Assembly (NCBI RefSeq): GCF_001552595.1
Contig: NZ_BCRM01000016.1
Coordinates: forward strand, 122,063 to 186,062
DNA length: 64,000 nucleotides
DNA from: Rhodococcus erythropolis NBRC 15567
Lineage (GTDB): Bacteria > Actinomycetota > Actinomycetes > Mycobacteriales > Mycobacteriaceae
Reading direction: 5' to 3'
Shown one piece after another: positions 33,595 through 42,408 of this stretch (the first letter of the stretch is position 1; each line of letters begins with the position of its first letter). Both the position numbers and the translations under genes were made by a program. Under the pieces are notes generated by a model that saw nothing but the letters and a program-made list of their open reading frames with translations, did not search any database and had not been told where the DNA came from.

Positions 33595-34986
33595 GTGGCA
33601 CCCAAGTCCAAGATCGAAGCCGTTGTCAATCTCGCCAAGCGGCGAGGCCTGGTCTACCCGTGCGGTGAGATCTACGGCGGTACCAAGTCCGCATGGGACT
33701 ACGGCCCATTGGGTGTCGAGCTCAAGGAGAACATCAAGCGTCAGTGGTGGCGCAACATGGTCACCAGCCGCGAGGACGTCGTCGGCCTCGACTCCTCGGT
33801 GATCCTGCCCCGCGAGGTGTGGGTCGCATCCGGTCACGTCGGTGTCTTCAACGACCCGCTCGTCGAGTGCCTCAACTGTCACAAGCGTCACCGTCAGGAT
33901 CACCTGCAGGAGGCGTACGCGGAGAAGAAGAAGCTCGACAACCCGGACGACGTCTCGATGGATGTCATCGGTTGCCCCGATTGCGGCACCGTCGGCCAGT
34001 GGACCGAGCCGCGCGACTTCAACATGATGCTCAAGACGTACCTCGGCCCTGTCGAGAGCGAAGAGGGCATGCACTACCTTCGCCCCGAGACCGCACAGGG
34101 CATCTTCGTCAACTTCGCCAACGTGCTGACCACCTCGCGTAAGAAGCCGCCGTTCGGCATCGGTCAGATCGGCAAGAGCTTCCGTAACGAGATCACCCCG
34201 GGCAACTTCATCTTCCGCACCCGCGAGTTCGAGCAGATGGAGATGGAATTCTTCGTCAAGCCGGGCGAGGACGAGCAGTGGCATCAGTACTGGATCGACT
34301 ACCGCCTGGACTGGTACACCGGCCTCGGCATCAACAAGGACAACCTGCGGCTGTACGAGCATGCGCCGGAAAAGCTTTCGCACTACTCGAAGGGCACGAC
34401 CGACATCGAGTACCGCTTCCACTTCCAGGGCAGCGAATGGGGCGAGCTCGAAGGTATCGCGAACCGTACCGACTTCGATCTCTCGACGCACTCCAAGCAC
34501 TCGGGCACCGAGCTGAACTACTACGACCAGACGACGGGCGAGCGGTACACGCCGTACGTCATCGAGCCGGCGGCAGGTCTCACGCGTTCGCTGATGGCCT
34601 TCCTGGTCGACGCGTACACCGAGGACGAGGCACCCAACTCCAAGGGCGGCGTCGACAAGCGCACGGTGCTGCGACTGGATCGTCGACTCGCTCCCGTCAA
34701 GGCCGCAGTGCTGCCGCTCTCGCGCAATGCGGATCTGACGCCGAAGGCAAAAGATCTTGCGGCGCAGTTGCGTCAGAACTGGAACGTCGAGTTCGACGAC
34801 GCCGGTGCCATCGGTCGTCGTTACCGTCGCCAGGACGAGATCGGCACACCGTTCTGCATCACGGTCGACTTCGACACTCTCGAAGATCAGGCTGTGACGG
34901 TGCGTGAGCGTGACTCCATGGCGCAGGAACGCGTCGCCCTCGATCAGGTGGAAAGCTACCTGGCTGCGCGGCTGATCGGTTCCTGA
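33595..34986 (+). CDS. glyS: Glycyl-tRNA synthetase (eukaryote-like, alpha2)
   Basis: It charges tRNA-Gly with glycine. It is a class II synthetase of the dimeric alpha2 type, 463 residues, the same length as the M. tuberculosis enzyme. Motifs include [31 protein letters not shown], the motif 2 region [23 protein letters not shown] (in parts) and motif 3 [15 protein letters not shown] chose GTG 33595 behind GGAGAG; the frame's 34-residue upstream extension crosses the regulatory region and is not conserved. A textbook terminator follows. Confidence 0.97.
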   Translation: MAPKSKIEAVVNLAKRRGLVYPCGEIYGGTKSAWDYGPLGVELKENIKRQWWRNMVTSREDVVGLDSSVILPREVWVASGHVGVFNDPLVECLNCHKRHRQDHLQEAYAEKKKLDNPDDVSMDVIGCPDCGTVGQWTEPRDFNMMLKTYLGPVESEEGMHYLRPETAQGIFVNFANVLTTSRKKPPFGIGQIGKSFRNEITPGNFIFRTREFEQMEMEFFVKPGEDEQWHQYWIDYRLDWYTGLGINKDNLRLYEHAPEKLSHYSKGTTDIEYRFHFQGSEWGELEGIANRTDFDLSTHSKHSGTELNYYDQTTGERYTPYVIEPAAGLTRSLMAFLVDAYTEDEAPNSKGGVDKRTVLRLDRRLAPVKAAVLPLSRNADLTPKAKDLAAQLRQNWNVEFDDAGAIGRRYRRQDEIGTPFCITVDFDTLEDQAVTVRERDSMAQERVALDQVESYLAARLIGS

Positions 34987-35000
34987 TTCGTTCGAAGCTG

Positions 35001-35044
35001 ACGGGCGGTTCTTCTCATTCGAGAAGGACCGCCCGTTTTCTCTT
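35001..35044 (+). terminator. Intrinsic terminator of glyS
   Basis: A 16-bp stem (35001-35016 with 35021-35036, one G-T pair) closes an ATTC loop and is followed by TTTTCTCTTT. This is the clearest Rho-independent terminator in the window. Confidence 0.93.
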
Positions 35045-35078
35045 TCCATGGTGGATCTTCAGGCGCAGGATCGAAGTT

Positions 35079-35660
35079 ATGAGAAAACTCAGCGTGACCA
35101 ACAGCGTGACTCTCGACGGTGTCATGCAGGCACCTGGCGGGCCGGACGAAGATCGTCGTGGCGGATTCGAGCACGGTGGATGGGCGGCACCCTTCAACGA
35201 TTCCGTCATGGCACAGAAAATGGGGGAGGGGATGGCGAAGAAATCAGAGTTGCTCTTCGGACGCCGAACCTATGAGAACTTCGCCTCGTACTGGCCGTTT
35301 CAGACCGACAATCCGTTTACCGAGGTGCTCGACAACACGCAGAAGTACGTAGCGTCAAGGACTTTGGGTGAACCGCTGCCGTGGAAGAACTCGACTGTGT
35401 TGAAAGGCGATGCCGCCGACGCGGTCGCCGCGCTGAAGGAAAGCGATGGCCCGGATCTGGTGATTCTGGGCAGTGGCGACCTGATCACGTCATTGGCCGA
35501 ACGGCGTCTCGTCGACACCTACACTCTGCTGATTCATCCGCTGGTTCTCGGAACCGGGCGCAGATTGTTCCCCGACGGTGCTGCGCTCGCTCAGTTCACC
35601 CTCACCGAAAGTGTTCCTACGACAACAGGCGTCATCATCGCGACGTATCAGGTGAGTTGA
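35079..35660 (+). CDS. Dihydrofolate reductase/RibD C-terminal-like protein
   Basis: A 193-residue protein of the RibD C-terminal/DHFR-like family. Visible features are the opening TNSVTLDGVMQAPGG, LLFGRRTYENFASYWP, a nucleotide-binding LVILGSGDLITSLAERRLVD and HPLVLGTGRRLF. These proteins are NAD(P)H-dependent reductases of unknown substrate and are not a substitute for FolA. It is a single gene after the glyS terminator, with its 3' end overlapping the convergent MepB-like gene by 26 bases. Confidence 0.85.
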   Translation: MRKLSVTNSVTLDGVMQAPGGPDEDRRGGFEHGGWAAPFNDSVMAQKMGEGMAKKSELLFGRRTYENFASYWPFQTDNPFTEVLDNTQKYVASRTLGEPLPWKNSTVLKGDAADAVAALKESDGPDLVILGSGDLITSLAERRLVDTYTLLIHPLVLGTGRRLFPDGAALAQFTLTESVPTTTGVIIATYQVS

Positions 35661-36096
35661 ATACATCAGGGAACTCGCCGAAATGCTGCTTCTGCCAACG
35701 CTGGGTTCTGACGGCTTGCACACTGGTCGGCGTGACCCAGGGCGGATAGACCCGGATAGCGCGCTTGCCGCCCGAGAAGTTCGTCGACACGATGTCGTGT
35801 TCGACGAGGGTTTCGGTGGGAAAGACGAAGTGACCCAGATGTTCTTCGTCGTAGACCTTCACCACAAACAGCGCGACGCCGTCGCTGGTGTCGAAGGGGC
35901 GGATGGGCCCGGCCTCGGAACGGCGCCACAGCGTGACGAACTGACCGAGCTTGGTCGGCGTCGTCTTGGCGGATCGATAGACGGAGGGAAGGCCGTTGAC
36001 GGTCAGCGTGTGAGCGCCGTACTCAGCACCCTCGGACTCGGGAATCGGTGTGGACCAGGTAAATCCGTCGGCGTTCATCGGCAACGATGATTCCAC
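35635..36096 (-). CDS. MepB-family protein
   Basis: A 153-residue soluble protein of the MepB family, first named from the S. aureus mepRAB locus; its biochemical role is unknown. Conserved features are the E-x-x-E-YGAHTLTVNG stretch, RSAKTTPTKLGQFVTLWRR, FVVKVYDEEHLGHFVFP and KRAIRVYPPW. There is no MepA efflux pump nearby. GTG 36096 is the longest start and ATG 36078 the alternative; neither has a clear ribosome-binding site, and a strong hairpin sits immediately upstream. Confidence 0.8.
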   Translation of the reverse strand: MESSLPMNADGFTWSTPIPESEGAEYGAHTLTVNGLPSVYRSAKTTPTKLGQFVTLWRRSEAGPIRPFDTSDGVALFVVKVYDEEHLGHFVFPTETLVEHDIVSTNFSGGKRAIRVYPPWVTPTSVQAVRTQRWQKQHFGEFPDVFNSPDTSR

Positions 36097-36099
36097 GGA

Positions 36100-36134
36100 C
36101 CACCGACAGCCTTCGTGGCGAAGGCTGTCGGTGG
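36100..36134. terminator. Perfect 16-bp stem hairpin between SnoaL-like and MepB-like genes
   Basis: The arms CCACCGACAGCCTTCG and CGAAGGCTGTCGGTGG surround TGG. It lies ten bases after the stop of the upstream minus-strand gene and four bases before the MepB-like start. No U-tract is present. It probably separates the two transcripts. Confidence 0.65.
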
Positions 36135-36144
36135 TAGACGCACT

Positions 36145-36510
36145 TCAGGCCGTAGGTACCTTGTCGAGAAACCCGAGGACAAGCGTCACCCGGCCGTCGT
36201 CGTCGCGTTCGAGTACGTCGAACCCGTCGATCAGTGACTCGGCCCCCGCCGGGCCGAGAGCCCAACCGAATCGAGCCTGTCGGTGGTGCGCGTCCACCGG
36301 TCCGATGAGGGTGAAGTGCATGCCCGGAAACTGTTGCTGCACAGCGTTGATCATCGCGTCGATCTGATCGTGTCCGGTGACGTCCGCGAGCGGATCGGTG
36401 TAGCGGCCGCCGGGTGCGAACAATTGCTCGATCCGTGCTCTACGGGCGGTGGTATCTGTTTCGTTCCACATGTCGATATAGGCGTCGGCGATTGCGTCGA
36501 AGTCGCTCAT
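36145..36510 (-). CDS. SnoaL/NTF2-like fold protein
   Basis: A 121-residue NTF2-like protein. The start ATG 36510 follows AAGGGAG. The sequence begins SDFDAIADAYIDMWNETD and carries FAPGGRYTDPLADVTGHDQI, IGPVDAHHRQARFGWALGP and a C-terminal beta sheet. This cone fold serves many small hydrolases, isomerases and binding proteins, so the activity is not predictable. It is divergent from an XRE regulator, which may control it. Confidence 0.82.
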   Translation of the reverse strand: MSDFDAIADAYIDMWNETDTTARRARIEQLFAPGGRYTDPLADVTGHDQIDAMINAVQQQFPGMHFTLIGPVDAHHRQARFGWALGPAGAESLIDGFDVLERDDDGRVTLVLGFLDKVPTA

Positions 36511-36599
36511 GGTCGCTCCCTTGATCAGTTCCTGTGGTGAACATCCGGCGGTCTCGCCGGCTGAGACCACTGTTCCTCCGAAACTGCTTCGGGTCGATT

Positions 36600-36610
36600 A
36601 CCTCCGAGGT
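36600..36610. promoter_or_regulatory. Short palindrome in the SnoaL/XRE divergent region
   Basis: ACCTC-C-GAGGT lies about 40 bases upstream of the XRE start, and a related TACCTCGGG follows at 36623. Position suggests an operator for the XRE regulator, but the repeat is short. Confidence 0.35.
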
Positions 36611-36647
36611 CATGGTCTCGGCTACCTCGGGTCGCTAACTTGAAAGA

Positions 36648-37454
36648 ATGACCTTCGAGACGATGGACGTTGGCACCGAACTCAAGCGGTGGCGGGAGCG
36701 GCGAAGGCTCACTCAGTTGGGTCTCTCGGCAGCGGCAGGAGTGTCGACCAGGCACCTGAGCTTCATCGAAACCGGCCGCTCCAAACCCAGCCGGGACATG
36801 GTCCTTCACCTGTCCGAATGTCTGGATGTTCCTCTACGGCAACAGAATACGCTTCTGCTGGCAAGTGGCCACTCGCCGGAGTACTCGCAAAAATCGTTGG
36901 CGGAAGCGCCGATGTCAGCGGTGAGCGAGGCCATCGATCGCATCATCGACGCGCATGACCCTTATCCGGCCGTGGTGGTCGATCAGCAATGGGAGATGAT
37001 CGCCGGGAACCAGGCCGTGAGAATCCTGACCGAGGGGGCCGCTGAATTCCTCCTGGAACCACCGGTGAACGTATTGCGTTTGAGTTTGCATCCCGAGGGC
37101 ATGGCGCCGCGGATCGTGAACCTCGCGCAGTGGCGGACCCACCTGCTCGCCAGGTTGGCGCGGGAAGTGGAGGTCTGTGCGGATGCGCAGTTGGCGTCGT
37201 TGCTCGACGAGTTGCGCACCTATCCGAGCGGCGGAGACTGGCACGACGACCGCGCGAATTCCCTGCTGGTTCCGTTGCGCGTACGCGCGGGCGATACCGA
37301 ATTGGCGATGTTCAGCACCACCACCGTGTTCGGTACGCCGCGCGACGTCACGCTCGCAGAGATCGCGATTGAGTCGTTCTACCCGTCGGACACGCAGACC
37401 GCCGATTATTTTCGATCAGCCGCGCAGGTCAGAGAGACTTCTTGCCGAACTTGA
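36648..37454 (+). CDS. XRE regulator with MmyB-like ligand domain
   Basis: A 268-residue regulator with an N-terminal XRE helix-turn-helix (about 9-65, LKRWRERRRLTQLGLSAAAGVSTRHLSFIETGRSKPS in parts) and a C-terminal MmyB-like PAS fold (about 95-260, YPAVVVDQQWEMIAGNQAV, NVLRLSLHPEGMAPRIVNLAQW in parts). MmyB-type domains may bind fatty acids. The neighbouring divergent SnoaL-like gene is the likely target (inference). It overlaps the convergent glycosyltransferase by 26 bases. Confidence 0.9.
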   Translation: MTFETMDVGTELKRWRERRRLTQLGLSAAAGVSTRHLSFIETGRSKPSRDMVLHLSECLDVPLRQQNTLLLASGHSPEYSQKSLAEAPMSAVSEAIDRIIDAHDPYPAVVVDQQWEMIAGNQAVRILTEGAAEFLLEPPVNVLRLSLHPEGMAPRIVNLAQWRTHLLARLAREVEVCADAQLASLLDELRTYPSGGDWHDDRANSLLVPLRVRAGDTELAMFSTTTVFGTPRDVTLAEIAIESFYPSDTQTADYFRSAAQVRETSCRT

Positions 37455-38166
37455 GCTTCCACGGCACCAGAGCGGACTCCAACTGAACCGAGAGGCTCAT
37501 CTTGGAGACACCTTCGGTGCGTTCCTCGAAGCGGATTGGCGTTTCGGCGATCTTCATGCCGCGCTGAACAACTCGGTAGTTCATCTCGACCTGGAACGCG
37601 TAGCCGTTGCTCTGCACCGATTCGACGTCGATGTCGCGCAAGGTCTTTGCATGCCACGCCTTGAAGCCTGCAGTTGCATCCTTGACGTGCAGTCGCAGAA
37701 TAGCGTTGACGTAGAAGTTCGCCCAGGCGGACAAAGCCTTGCGATGCCACGGCCAGTCGCCGGCAACTGCGCCACCCTCGACGTAACGGGAGCCGAGAAC
37801 GACTGCCGCATCGGTCGTGGTGAGGATCTCGATCATGGCGGGGATCGCTTCGGACGGATGGGAGAGATCCGCGTCCATCTGAATGACGATGTCGGCGTTC
37901 TCCGCCAGAGCCCGGCTCATGCCCGCGACATAAGCACGGCCGAGTCCGTCCTTGACCGTGCGGTGAAGCACTCCGACCGGGATGGGTCCATCGATACCCA
38001 ACTTGTCCGCAACCTCGCCCGTGCCGTCGGGGGAGTTGTCATCGACCACGAGGACGTGCAGGTTCGGGATCTTCAACGCGGCGAGGCGATCGACGAGCTT
38101 TGGCAGGTTCTCACGCTCGTTGTATGTAGGTACAACGACGGTTATCTGCGGGGCGACGCTTTCCAT
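37429..38166 (-). CDS. GT2 polyprenol-phosphate mannosyltransferase-like protein
   Basis: A 245-residue family 2 glycosyltransferase that probably transfers mannose from GDP-mannose to polyprenyl phosphate (Ppm1 domain 2/DPM1-like). Motifs are VVVPTYNERENL, VVDDNSPDGTG, the DxD-type QMDADLSHPSEAIP, GSRYVEGG, TAGFKAWHAKTL and FEERTEGVSKMS. No membrane helices are fused, as in the soluble DPM1 type. Polyprenyl-phosphomannose feeds lipoglycan and glycoprotein mannosylation in mycolata. The acyltransferase half found in mycobacterial Ppm1 is not adjacent here. Confidence 0.87.
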   Translation of the reverse strand: MESVAPQITVVVPTYNERENLPKLVDRLAALKIPNLHVLVVDDNSPDGTGEVADKLGIDGPIPVGVLHRTVKDGLGRAYVAGMSRALAENADIVIQMDADLSHPSEAIPAMIEILTTTDAAVVLGSRYVEGGAVAGDWPWHRKALSAWANFYVNAILRLHVKDATAGFKAWHAKTLRDIDVESVQSNGYAFQVEMNYRVVQRGMKIAETPIRFEERTEGVSKMSLSVQLESALVPWKLKFGKKSL

Positions 38167-38265
38167 AACACCTTCGTATGATCTGTGATCCCGACTTGCC
38201 GGATGAAGCGTACGACGAGTGCGGTCGTGAACAAAGTAGGGATTTTACTACCTCGACGGGATCCG

Positions 38266-40332
38266 TCAGAACCGGCCGCCGCCGCCTCGACTGGTTCGGC
38301 CGCCGCCGCCACCGCCGAAACCACCGCCGCCGCCACCGCGACCGGAGCGTCCGCTGCTGCTCGGTCCGCCGTACGAGCGGGGCCCGCCGCCACCTCGCAG
38401 AATGCTGTTGATCAGGATGCCGCCGAGGATCGCTCCCGTCGCATCGCCGCCGCCACCGCGGGGTCGTTGGTTTGCTTCCCAGGTGTTGACGTCGTTCTGC
38501 GCGGCGCGAAGTGAGTGCGTCGCCAAGGTGGTCGCGGCCTGGGCGTGTTGCAGTGCCTTCGACGGATCCGAAGCCTGCAATTGCTGGGCCGCCTGCAGGT
38601 GCCGCTGAGCCTCCGCGTAGCGAGTGCGCGCCTCCGCCCCGATCGCGCCGCGCCTGGTTCCGAGGAAGTCGCCTGCAGCGGTCACCTGAGCCTGTGCGGC
38701 CAGAATGTCCTGGGCGAGGCGCTGCTGTGCACGTTCGAGTTGCTGCTTCTGCTCCTGAGCGTCGGCAAGCAGCGCGTCGAGTTGGGCGTCGGCCGCGACG
38801 ATCTGGTTGAAGGCTGTCAGCGGATCGCTGTCCTTCGACGTCTGAGCATTCGCCAACGCTGCCTGGGCTGCGGCCTTCGCGTCCGCCAACTTCTGCCCGC
38901 CCTGCGCCAGGTAAGCGTCCGCAGCAGTGATGCCCTGCTGGACGTCGTCCATCGCGGACGGAAGAGTCGCGATGGCGTTTCGGATGTCGTCGGCGGCGTG
39001 ATCGACGCCGTCGAGCAGTTTGCGTGCCTGATCGAGAGCCGCTTCGGCAGTGCGAATCGCGGTGACGGCAGCGCCTTGCTTACCGGCCGGCAGCGCGGTG
39101 GCATCGCGGCCTTCCTCGATCGACTTCTCGGCGAGCGTCAGGCGTTCGCTGGCCATCGTGACGTTGTTCACGACAGATGCCAGCGTCGGCGCGGGGAACT
39201 GATCCTTCAATTTGGTCAGAATCGCCTCGGATTCGGGCAAGCGCACGCTGAGAGAAACAACACTCTGCGTCAACGCATCGAGACGTGCGGGGGCGTTGAT
39301 GAGAAGGTCGCGAAGCCCGTCGAACTCCTCGACGCGAGCTTCGAGTTCTTGGTCGGCTCGACCGCACGAGGAAATGATGTCGATCAGCATCTGGCGGCGT
39401 TGATCGGGAGTTTCCGGGATGGCGTCGTCGAGTCGCTGCCTGATCGCGAAGGCTTCGGCGAGGGTGGCCTTGGCCTTGTCGAATGCTGCCGAGAAGGGTG
39501 CGACGGCGGAATCTCCGAACTCGCTGCGGGCCAGATCGAGCTCCTCCTGGCTGCCGGCGATCGCGTTATCCGTCTCGACGAGGATCTCCTTCGCGCGTTC
39601 GTCGAGCGTCGGCAGCGGGAGTGCGTTGAGGCTGGCGATGTCGTCGGGGGAGATGTTCTTCGCGGCTTCGACGCTTGCCTTGTTCTTGTCGTTCTTGCGC
39701 TTACGTGAGTACAGGACCACACCACCCGTCCCGACCACCACAGCGCCGCCCGCGATGAGGAGTGTTCCGACTCCCATTCCGCCGCTCGTGTTGTTCGCGT
39801 CGCCGAGTGCTCCAGCTGCGGCAATTGCCGCGCCGGTCCAATCATCCTCGGCGAGAGCCGGTTCCACCGCGTCGGAATTGATCGATTCGATGTCGGAATC
39901 GGTGATGTTGCTCAGCTCAGCGGGGACGTCGAGGTAGTAAGCACGCTCCGCCGTGGCAACTGCAAGCAGGACGGACTTGGTACTCAGCGTCGACTTCGTG
40001 GCTGTCTGCTGTGCCCACGCCTGGCCACCCAGGTTGTTGAAATCGGGGACGAACGCGACCCACAGATCGATCTGGTGGTCCTCGCTGAGTTGATCGATCG
40101 CGGCTTGTATGTCGCTGCGTTGCCCGGCGTCGAGAACCCCGGAGGTGTCGGTGATGTGATTCGGCAACACCATCGGGGCGTCTGCCGAGGCGAGCGCAGG
40201 ACTGAAGACGAGCGCCAGCAGAGCGAAAATCGCAGCGGCGGCGGCGGCGCTTCCCCGACGGCGAACGGGTCGGGTGATTGTCCGACTCTGCTCTACCGAG
40301 GACAACTGCGCGAAGTGTGGTGCGAGGGCCAT
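38266..40332 (-). CDS. TPM-domain membrane protein with long coiled coil and Gly-rich tail (Rv2345-like)
   Basis: A 688-residue protein with a signal peptide or anchor (about 27-50), an extracytoplasmic TPM domain (about 55-175, ITDTSGVLDAGQRSDIQAAIDQL and VAFVPDFNNLGGQAWA in parts) and a membrane helix (about 187-207). A long Ala-rich alpha-helical/coiled-coil region (about 215-620) and a Gly/Ser/Arg tail from about 635, mostly GGGG and SGRSGRGG blocks, follow. M. tuberculosis has Rv2345 at the equivalent place near dgt and dnaG. The Gly-rich tail ends as in other TPM proteins. Function unknown; TPM proteins elsewhere act in photosystem repair or as phosphatases. Confidence 0.88.
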   Translation of the reverse strand: MALAPHFAQLSSVEQSRTITRPVRRRGSAAAAAAIFALLALVFSPALASADAPMVLPNHITDTSGVLDAGQRSDIQAAIDQLSEDHQIDLWVAFVPDFNNLGGQAWAQQTATKSTLSTKSVLLAVATAERAYYLDVPAELSNITDSDIESINSDAVEPALAEDDWTGAAIAAAGALGDANNTSGGMGVGTLLIAGGAVVVGTGGVVLYSRKRKNDKNKASVEAAKNISPDDIASLNALPLPTLDERAKEILVETDNAIAGSQEELDLARSEFGDSAVAPFSAAFDKAKATLAEAFAIRQRLDDAIPETPDQRRQMLIDIISSCGRADQELEARVEEFDGLRDLLINAPARLDALTQSVVSLSVRLPESEAILTKLKDQFPAPTLASVVNNVTMASERLTLAEKSIEEGRDATALPAGKQGAAVTAIRTAEAALDQARKLLDGVDHAADDIRNAIATLPSAMDDVQQGITAADAYLAQGGQKLADAKAAAQAALANAQTSKDSDPLTAFNQIVAADAQLDALLADAQEQKQQLERAQQRLAQDILAAQAQVTAAGDFLGTRRGAIGAEARTRYAEAQRHLQAAQQLQASDPSKALQHAQAATTLATHSLRAAQNDVNTWEANQRPRGGGGDATGAILGGILINSILRGGGGPRSYGGPSSSGRSGRGGGGGGFGGGGGGRTSRGGGGRF

Positions 40333-40401
40333 GACGCAAATCTATCCGTTGTGGCGCGTCGGCATCGGAGGTGATCGCCGCGAACTGGCAGAATTGCGGG
40401 A

Positions 40402-41091
40402 GTGAAACCTGCTTTCGGTAACCGCCCCCACGACCCATCACCCTCACGGGCGGGCGGCTTCGGGGCAGGATTGGCTCGTTGGACGCGCCGACTGATCGCC
40501 GGTGCCGTGTTGATGGCCGTGGTTCTGGTCGGGGGTACTGCGTTCCGGGTGTGGCAGGTGGCGCGCATCGACGATACGCGGCCGGCCGACGCGATAGTCG
40601 TTCTGGGCGCGGCTCAGTATTCCGGCACTCCGTCGTCCGTCTTCGAGGCCCGACTCGAGCAGGCGTACAAGCTGTACAAGCGCGGAGTGGCGCCGCAGAT
40701 CATTACTGTCGGCGGTAAACAAGAAGGTGACGAGTACACCGAAGCGGCGTCGGGAAAGATGTATCTGACCGATCGCGGAATTCCGTCGAGTGCGATCACC
40801 GCAGTGGAGACCGGTTCGGACACACTTCTCAGTATCGACGCGGTGAGCGCCGAGATGTCCTCGCAGGGAATCAATTCCGCTGTCCTGGTCAGTGACCCGT
40901 GGCACTCCTTGCGAACGCGGACGATGGCCCGCGACACAGGACTCCAGGCGTGGACCGCACCTACTCGTCAGGGCCCGGCTGTCTTCACTCGCGAATCCCA
41001 GTTGCACGGAATCGCTCGCGAAACCGGCGCGCTGCTCTGGTATCAGCTCACGCACTTCTCCGCAGACTTCCCCTACACGGCAGGGCAATAG
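40402..41091 (+). CDS. YdcF/SanA-family DUF218 membrane-anchored protein
   Basis: A 229-residue protein with an N-terminal basic stretch, one membrane helix (about 30-50) and a DUF218 domain ([44 protein letters not shown] in parts, then [20 protein letters not shown]). SanA/YdcF relatives are linked to envelope barrier function. The start is ATG; the gene precedes dgt by only five bases, so the two are probably co-transcribed. Confidence 0.87.
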   Translation: MKPAFGNRPHDPSPSRAGGFGAGLARWTRRLIAGAVLMAVVLVGGTAFRVWQVARIDDTRPADAIVVLGAAQYSGTPSSVFEARLEQAYKLYKRGVAPQIITVGGKQEGDEYTEAASGKMYLTDRGIPSSAITAVETGSDTLLSIDAVSAEMSSQGINSAVLVSDPWHSLRTRTMARDTGLQAWTAPTRQGPAVFTRESQLHGIARETGALLWYQLTHFSADFPYTAGQ

Positions 41092-41096
41092 CGACC

Positions 41097-42395
41097 ATGA
41101 CAGCTCACACCACCTACGGAGGCGGCACCTACTCCGAACACGACCTCGAACGTCGTGTCGTCGAGGCGCCGAAGCGTGCGGGGTTGCCGGGTTCGCAGAT
41201 CGCAGCGGCGCAGCATCGTTCGGACTTCTCGCGAGATCGGGCGCGTGTCCAACACTCCGCGGCTTTGCGGCGCTTGGCCGACAAGACCCAGGTTGTCGGC
41301 CCGCGCGACGGTGACACACCTCGTACGCGGTTGACGCACTCGATGGAGGTCGCACAGATCGGGCGAGGGATCGCCGACGGACTCGGTTGCGATCCGGACC
41401 TGGTGGACCTCGCCGGTCTCGCGCACGACATCGGGCACCCGCCGTACGGTCACAACGGCGAGAAGGCCCTGGACGAAGTCGCCAAGGACTGCGGAGGTTT
41501 CGAGGGCAACGCGCAGAATCTGCGTATATTGACCAGCCTCGAACCCAAGATCCTGCGCCCCGACGGTCTGAGTGCCGGCCTCAATCTCACCAGGGCATCA
41601 CTCGACGCAGCCATCAAGTACCCCTGGACCCGGCCGCAGCCCGGCGCGAAGTTCGGGGCATACGACGACGACGCAGAGGTGCTCGCCTGGGTGCGCGAGG
41701 GGGCGCCCGAGCGTCGGCAATGTCTGGAAGCTCAGGTCATGGACTGGGCCGACGACATCGCGTATTCCGTGCACGACGTGGAGGACGGGGTGATCGCAGG
41801 CCGTATCGACCTTCGCTCGCTTGCCGATCCGTCCGAGCAGCGCGCACTGGCAGAACTGGGGGCCTCCGAGTTTCGGGGATTGGTAGTCGACGATCTGATC
41901 GACGCCGCTCAACGGTTGTCCGAACTCCCCGTCGTACGCGGGGTCGGAAGTTTCGACGGCACACTCGGAAGTTCCGTCGCGTTGAAGAATCTCACGAGTG
42001 AATTGGTGGGTCGCTTCGCCACCGCAGCGATCGCCAGCACCCGGCTGACACACGGTGACCGACCCCTCTCGCGGTATCAAGCCGACCTCGACATACCCGA
42101 GGCCGTCGCATCCGAGGTGGCGTTGCTCAAGACCGTGGCGCTGTACTACGTGATGTCCGACGCCGGACACAAGGCGCGTCAGGATCGGCAGCGTGATCGT
42201 GTTCATCGCGTCGCGGAATGGCTGCTGGCGACTGCGCCGGCCGGGCTCGATCCGATCCTGCTGCCCGCGTGGGAACACGCCGCGGACGACGGTGCTCGGG
42301 TCCGGGTAGTGGTGGATCAGATCGCGTCGTACACGGAGAGTCGGCTGGAACGGGTGGACAAAGCGAGCCTGGGCGCGCAGGCCAGCTGGGGCTGA
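41097..42395 (+). CDS. dgt: Deoxyguanosinetriphosphate triphosphohydrolase-like protein
   Basis: An HD-domain dNTP triphosphohydrolase that cleaves dNTPs to nucleosides and triphosphate. The 432-residue protein has the metal-binding H...HD...D pattern: [32 protein letters not shown] and [17 protein letters not shown] chose ATG 41097; the long upstream frame overlaps the YdcF-like gene. It sits near dnaG as in mycobacteria. Confidence 0.95.
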   Translation: MTAHTTYGGGTYSEHDLERRVVEAPKRAGLPGSQIAAAQHRSDFSRDRARVQHSAALRRLADKTQVVGPRDGDTPRTRLTHSMEVAQIGRGIADGLGCDPDLVDLAGLAHDIGHPPYGHNGEKALDEVAKDCGGFEGNAQNLRILTSLEPKILRPDGLSAGLNLTRASLDAAIKYPWTRPQPGAKFGAYDDDAEVLAWVREGAPERRQCLEAQVMDWADDIAYSVHDVEDGVIAGRIDLRSLADPSEQRALAELGASEFRGLVVDDLIDAAQRLSELPVVRGVGSFDGTLGSSVALKNLTSELVGRFATAAIASTRLTHGDRPLSRYQADLDIPEAVASEVALLKTVALYYVMSDAGHKARQDRQRDRVHRVAEWLLATAPAGLDPILLPAWEHAADDGARVRVVVDQIASYTESRLERVDKASLGAQASWG

Positions 42396-42408
42396 GCCGC
42401 TTACGCCT

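Noticed and set aside
33496..35049. 517-codon minus-strand frame opposite glyS
   Set aside because: Pure shadow of the glyS reading frame, with repetitive Val/Leu/Asp composition and no ribosome-binding site.
38515..39708. 397-codon plus-strand frame opposite the TPM-domain gene
   Set aside because: Antisense to the Ala-rich coiled-coil coding region, so the Arg/Leu-rich product is a by-product of that composition.
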